Positions 5,519 through 7,235 of a stretch of 7,235 nucleotides of DNA are shown here, piece by piece. Source of the stretch: Smithellaceae bacterium (GTDB lineage: Bacteria; Desulfobacterota; Syntrophia; Syntrophales; Smithellaceae); contig JAQVLL010000096.1 of assembly GCA_028704195.1 (NCBI GenBank), forward strand, positions 1-7,235. The letters run 5' to 3'. A model generated the notes under the pieces. It searched no databases. It worked only from the letters and a program-made list of their open reading frames with translations, and had not been told where the DNA came from. How positions within the stretch are numbered: position 1 is the first letter of the stretch; the number at the start of each line of letters is the position of its first letter. The translations under genes were made by a program, and so were the position numbers.

Positions 5519-6031
5519 ATGAAAGAACGTGTCATTATCAGCGGAAAAGGCGGAACGGGTAAAACCAGCGTCACGGCATCTTTCGCCGTGTTGGCCGAAA
5601 ATTCCGGCAAACTGTTTTCCACCGTGCGGCGTGAGGCCGAACATCTGGCCGAAAAGGAAAATCATGATATCATTTTAGTGGAGGGACCGCCGGACATCGG
5701 TTATCCGGTGATCGCCTCTCTCACCAGAGCAACGCAGCTCCTGGTCGTGACGGAACCGACCTTGTCCGGAGAACATGATCGCGAGGGGGTGCTGGAACTG
5801 GCCCGTCATTTCCAAATTCCCGATTCCGTTTGTGTCAACAAGTGAGGCATCCATCCGGAAATGACCGAACGAATTGGAAATAAAGCCCGCGAATCGGGCG
5901 TGAACATTGTCGGACGCATCCGATACGACCGGGCCGTAACAAAAGCGCAGATCCGGAAAAAAGCGGTGGCGGAAACCGACGCCACTATCGCGCAGGATAT
6001 TAAACAAATCTGGAATTGTCTAAATACTTAG
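5519..6031 (+). pseudogene. Second ferredoxin/MinD-type ATPase, internally deleted and interrupted by TGA
   Basis: ATG 5519 opens 108 residues up to TGA 5843-5845; the same frame then continues 61 codons to TAG 6029-6031. The first 26 residues contain Walker A GKGGTGKTS (9-17). From about residue 27 the sequence jumps to the late part of the family (ENSGKLFSTVRR). EGPPDIGYPVIASL (55-68) and VVTEPTLSGEHD (76-87) follow. The switch aspartates (DCDVDAAD region) and both 4Fe-4S ferredoxin motifs are missing, about 120 residues by recall. The Walker B-like motif, normally DGPPGIGCPVIAS, has D to E, G to D and C to Y changes. After the stop, HPEMTERI and IVGRIRYDRAVTKAQI complete the expected C-terminus, so one nonsense change (for example TGG to TGA in the usual NKW/NKY) separates two homologous halves. 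The product is very unlikely to work as an ATPase. Confidence 0.8.
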
Positions 6032-6046
6032 AAAAAAATACGCAAC

Positions 6047-6052
6047 AGGAGG
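6047..6052 (+). promoter_or_regulatory. Ribosome binding site deciding the Mrp start
   Basis: A perfect AGGAGG lies 8 bases before GTG 6061. It selects GTG 6061 over the in-frame TTG at 6016, which has no ribosome site and lies inside the tail of the upstream pseudogene. Confidence 0.8.
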
Positions 6053-6060
6053 ATAGTAAA

Positions 6061-6954
6061 GTGGAAAACAAGAAAACATGCGATTCGTGCGGGGACTCCA
6101 GCTGCTCCGCCAAAGCGAAACAGCAGGGCGAAAGCGATCAGGACTACGCCGACCGCCGGCGCCTTCAGGCGAGGCTGTGCCGCATTCAACATAAAATTGT
6201 GGTGCTCTCAGGCAAGGGAGGCGTCGGCAAAAGTACGGTGGCAGTGAATCTGGCAACGGCGCTTGCCTTAAACGGCCTGCGCGTGGGGCTTTTGGATGTC
6301 GATATTCACGGACCGAGCGTTCCCACCATGCTGGGGCTGGAAGGGCAGTCTCTTAAAGGCAATCCCGGCGAGCTCTTCCCGGTGGAATTTGGCGGTTTGA
6401 AAGTGATGTCTATCGGCTTTTTGCTGCAAAACCCCGATGATGCGATTATCTGGCGCGGTCCGATGAAAATGGGGGTCATCAAACAGTTTCTGACGGACGT
6501 CAACTGGGGAGATCTGGATTATCTGATCATTGACGCACCCCCGGGCACGGGCGATGAGCCCCTGTCACTATGCCAGTTGATCCAGCCCCTTGACGGTGCT
6601 ATCATTGTTACGACTCCGCAACGTGTAGCGGCCATCGATGTTCGGAAATCCATCAGCTTCTGCCGCAGGCTCAATGTGCAGGTGCTGGGCGTGGTGGAAA
6701 ACATGAGCGGCTTTGTCTGTCCCAAATGCGGCGAGCTCACGCAAATCCTGCCGGAAGGCGGAGGACGGAAAATTGCGGCCGACATGGACGTGCCTTTCCT
6801 GGGAGCAATCCCCATGGACCCGGGCATCGCGCAATCGGGCGACTCCGGTAAAGTATTCATTTATCATTCGTCCAAAACGCCGACCGGAATCATCATGCAG
6901 GACATTATCGATCAGATCACCGAACCGGATAAAACAAAAAAAGTAAACGCATAA
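6061..6954 (+). CDS. mrp: Mrp/NBP35 (ApbC) family Fe-S cluster carrier ATPase
   Basis: This 297-residue cytoplasmic protein of the Mrp/NBP35/ApbC family binds a [4Fe-4S] cluster at a dimer interface and delivers it to apo-proteins with help of ATP. The deviant Walker A is SGKGGVGKST (50-59). The switch I Asp is D81 in DVDIHGPSVP (79-88), and Walker B plus switch II is LIIDAPPGTGDEP (155-167). The cluster-binding C220-x-x-C223 sits in NMSGFVCPKCG. An N-terminal Cys-rich extension (C7, C10, C15) is like that of NBP35 and many sulfate-reducer Mrp proteins and may hold a second cluster. All catalytic residues are intact and the length is normal, in contrast to the two broken relatives upstream. 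GTG 6061 is chosen for its strong ribosome site. The next gene, NifX-like, follows after 10 bases and is a common neighbour of Mrp, sometimes fused to it. Confidence 0.92.
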   Translation: MENKKTCDSCGDSSCSAKAKQQGESDQDYADRRRLQARLCRIQHKIVVLSGKGGVGKSTVAVNLATALALNGLRVGLLDVDIHGPSVPTMLGLEGQSLKGNPGELFPVEFGGLKVMSIGFLLQNPDDAIIWRGPMKMGVIKQFLTDVNWGDLDYLIIDAPPGTGDEPLSLCQLIQPLDGAIIVTTPQRVAAIDVRKSISFCRRLNVQVLGVVENMSGFVCPKCGELTQILPEGGGRKIAADMDVPFLGAIPMDPGIAQSGDSGKVFIYHSSKTPTGIIMQDIIDQITEPDKTKKVNA

Positions 6955-6958
6955 GGAG
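6953..6958 (+). promoter_or_regulatory. Ribosome binding site of the NifX-like gene
   Basis: AAGGAG begins within the mrp stop codon and lies 6 bases before ATG 6965, which fixes the start of the last gene. Confidence 0.7.
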
Positions 6959-6964
6959 ATCATT

Positions 6965-7235
6965 ATGAAAATTGCCGTACCATTAGCCGAAGGCAAGTTA
7001 ACCTTGCATTTTGGACATTGCGCAAGCTTTGCGCTCATTGAAGTGGATGATCAGACCAAACAAATTCTGGGGCGAGAAGACCTCCCTGCACCTCCTCACC
7101 AGCCCGGGCTTTTGCCGCCATGGCTTGCCGAACGCGGCGCGAAGATGATCATCGCGGGCGGCATGGGACAGCGCGCCCAGGAACTTTTCACTCAGCAGGG
7201 CATCCAGGTGGTAGTCGGTGCACCCGTTGAATCAC
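6965..7235 (+). CDS. NifX/NifB-type FeMo-cofactor-fold protein, 5' part (runs off the window)
   Basis: The first 90 codons are visible. MKIAVPLAEG (1-10) and the metal/cofactor-binding motif HFGHCASF (15-22) mark the dinitrogenase iron-molybdenum cofactor biosynthesis (NifX/NafY/NifB-C) fold. The PPHQPGLLPPWLAERGA stretch and IAGGMGQRAQELF (71-83) are typical of the small stand-alone proteins found next to Mrp/MinD ATPases in anaerobes. G-I-x-V-V-x-GA follows as expected, so about three quarters of the usual ~115-125 residues is present. No nif structural gene is in view, so a general metal-cluster binding role is likelier than nitrogenase cofactor assembly. It lies 10 bases after mrp and is surely co-expressed. 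Confidence 0.88.
   Translation, partial: MKIAVPLAEGKLTLHFGHCASFALIEVDDQTKQILGREDLPAPPHQPGLLPPWLAERGAKMIIAGGMGQRAQELFTQQGIQVVVGAPVES

Noticed and set aside
5843..5845. TGA in the second MinD-type gene read as selenocysteine
   Set aside because: The family does not have a conserved Cys here but usually an aromatic residue. Downstream only a 3-bp CGG/CCG stem is visible, not a convincing bacterial SECIS, and the gene is damaged elsewhere.
6016..6060. Longer Mrp protein starting at TTG 6016
   Set aside because: It has no ribosome site and overlaps the tail of the upstream pseudogene, whereas GTG 6061 has a perfect AGGAGG at 8 bases.

Overview
The window reads as one dense, single-direction (+ strand) gene string. 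It most likely comes from an anaerobic member of the Desulfobacterota (a Syntrophus/Smithella-like or sulfate-reducer-like deltaproteobacterium). That placement is inferred from the gene families: NifX/NifB-type FeMo-cofactor-binding-fold proteins, MinD/Mrp P-loop ATPases, an FmdB zinc ribbon, a COG0731 radical SAM protein and a CxxC-type DUF89 phosphatase. It does not come from any marker gene. There are no RNA genes, transposases, CRISPR arrays or convincing terminators. Most genes overlap by 4 bases (ATGA/GTGA) or sit within 30 bases of each other, so the set is probably co-transcribed.

Layout. Positions 1-71 hold the C-terminal tail of a NifX-like protein. It is followed by a TrmO-type tRNA methyltransferase (68-562), a DUF89/ARMT1-like phosphatase (559-1446) and an unrecognised His-rich multi-pass membrane protein (1443-2090). 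Next come a drastically shortened MinD-type ATPase (2087-2422), an FmdB zinc ribbon with a Cys-rich tail (2425-2682) and a TYW1-like radical SAM protein (2686-3633). After these lie a remnant of phosphatidylserine decarboxylase (about 3640-3868), two unrelated-looking class I SAM methyltransferases (3897-4505, 4525-5157) and a stand-alone J-domain protein (5161-5517). The window closes with a second shortened and nonsense-interrupted MinD-type ATPase (5519-6031), a complete Mrp/NBP35 Fe-S carrier ATPase (6061-6954) and the start of another NifX-like protein (6965 to the window edge).

How the genes fit together. NifX-like proteins, ferredoxin-containing MinD ATPases and Mrp commonly travel together in anaerobes and are thought to handle Fe-S or other metal clusters. 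FmdB and the radical SAM protein suit the same redox/metal theme. TrmO (known to act at tRNA A37) and the TYW1-like radical SAM protein (whose characterised relatives act at tRNA G37) hint at a tRNA side-theme.

The most unusual feature is that three separate genes (both MinD-type ATPases and psd) each keep a recognisable N-terminus joined in frame to a recognisable C-terminus, with the middle missing. By recall of family lengths, roughly 120 to 175 residues are gone from each. Two of the three also carry further damage: an in-frame TGA, changed active-site residues, and a probable frameshift at an A7 run. This is either a locus undergoing repeated internal deletion or a systematic assembly artefact, and raw reads would separate the two.
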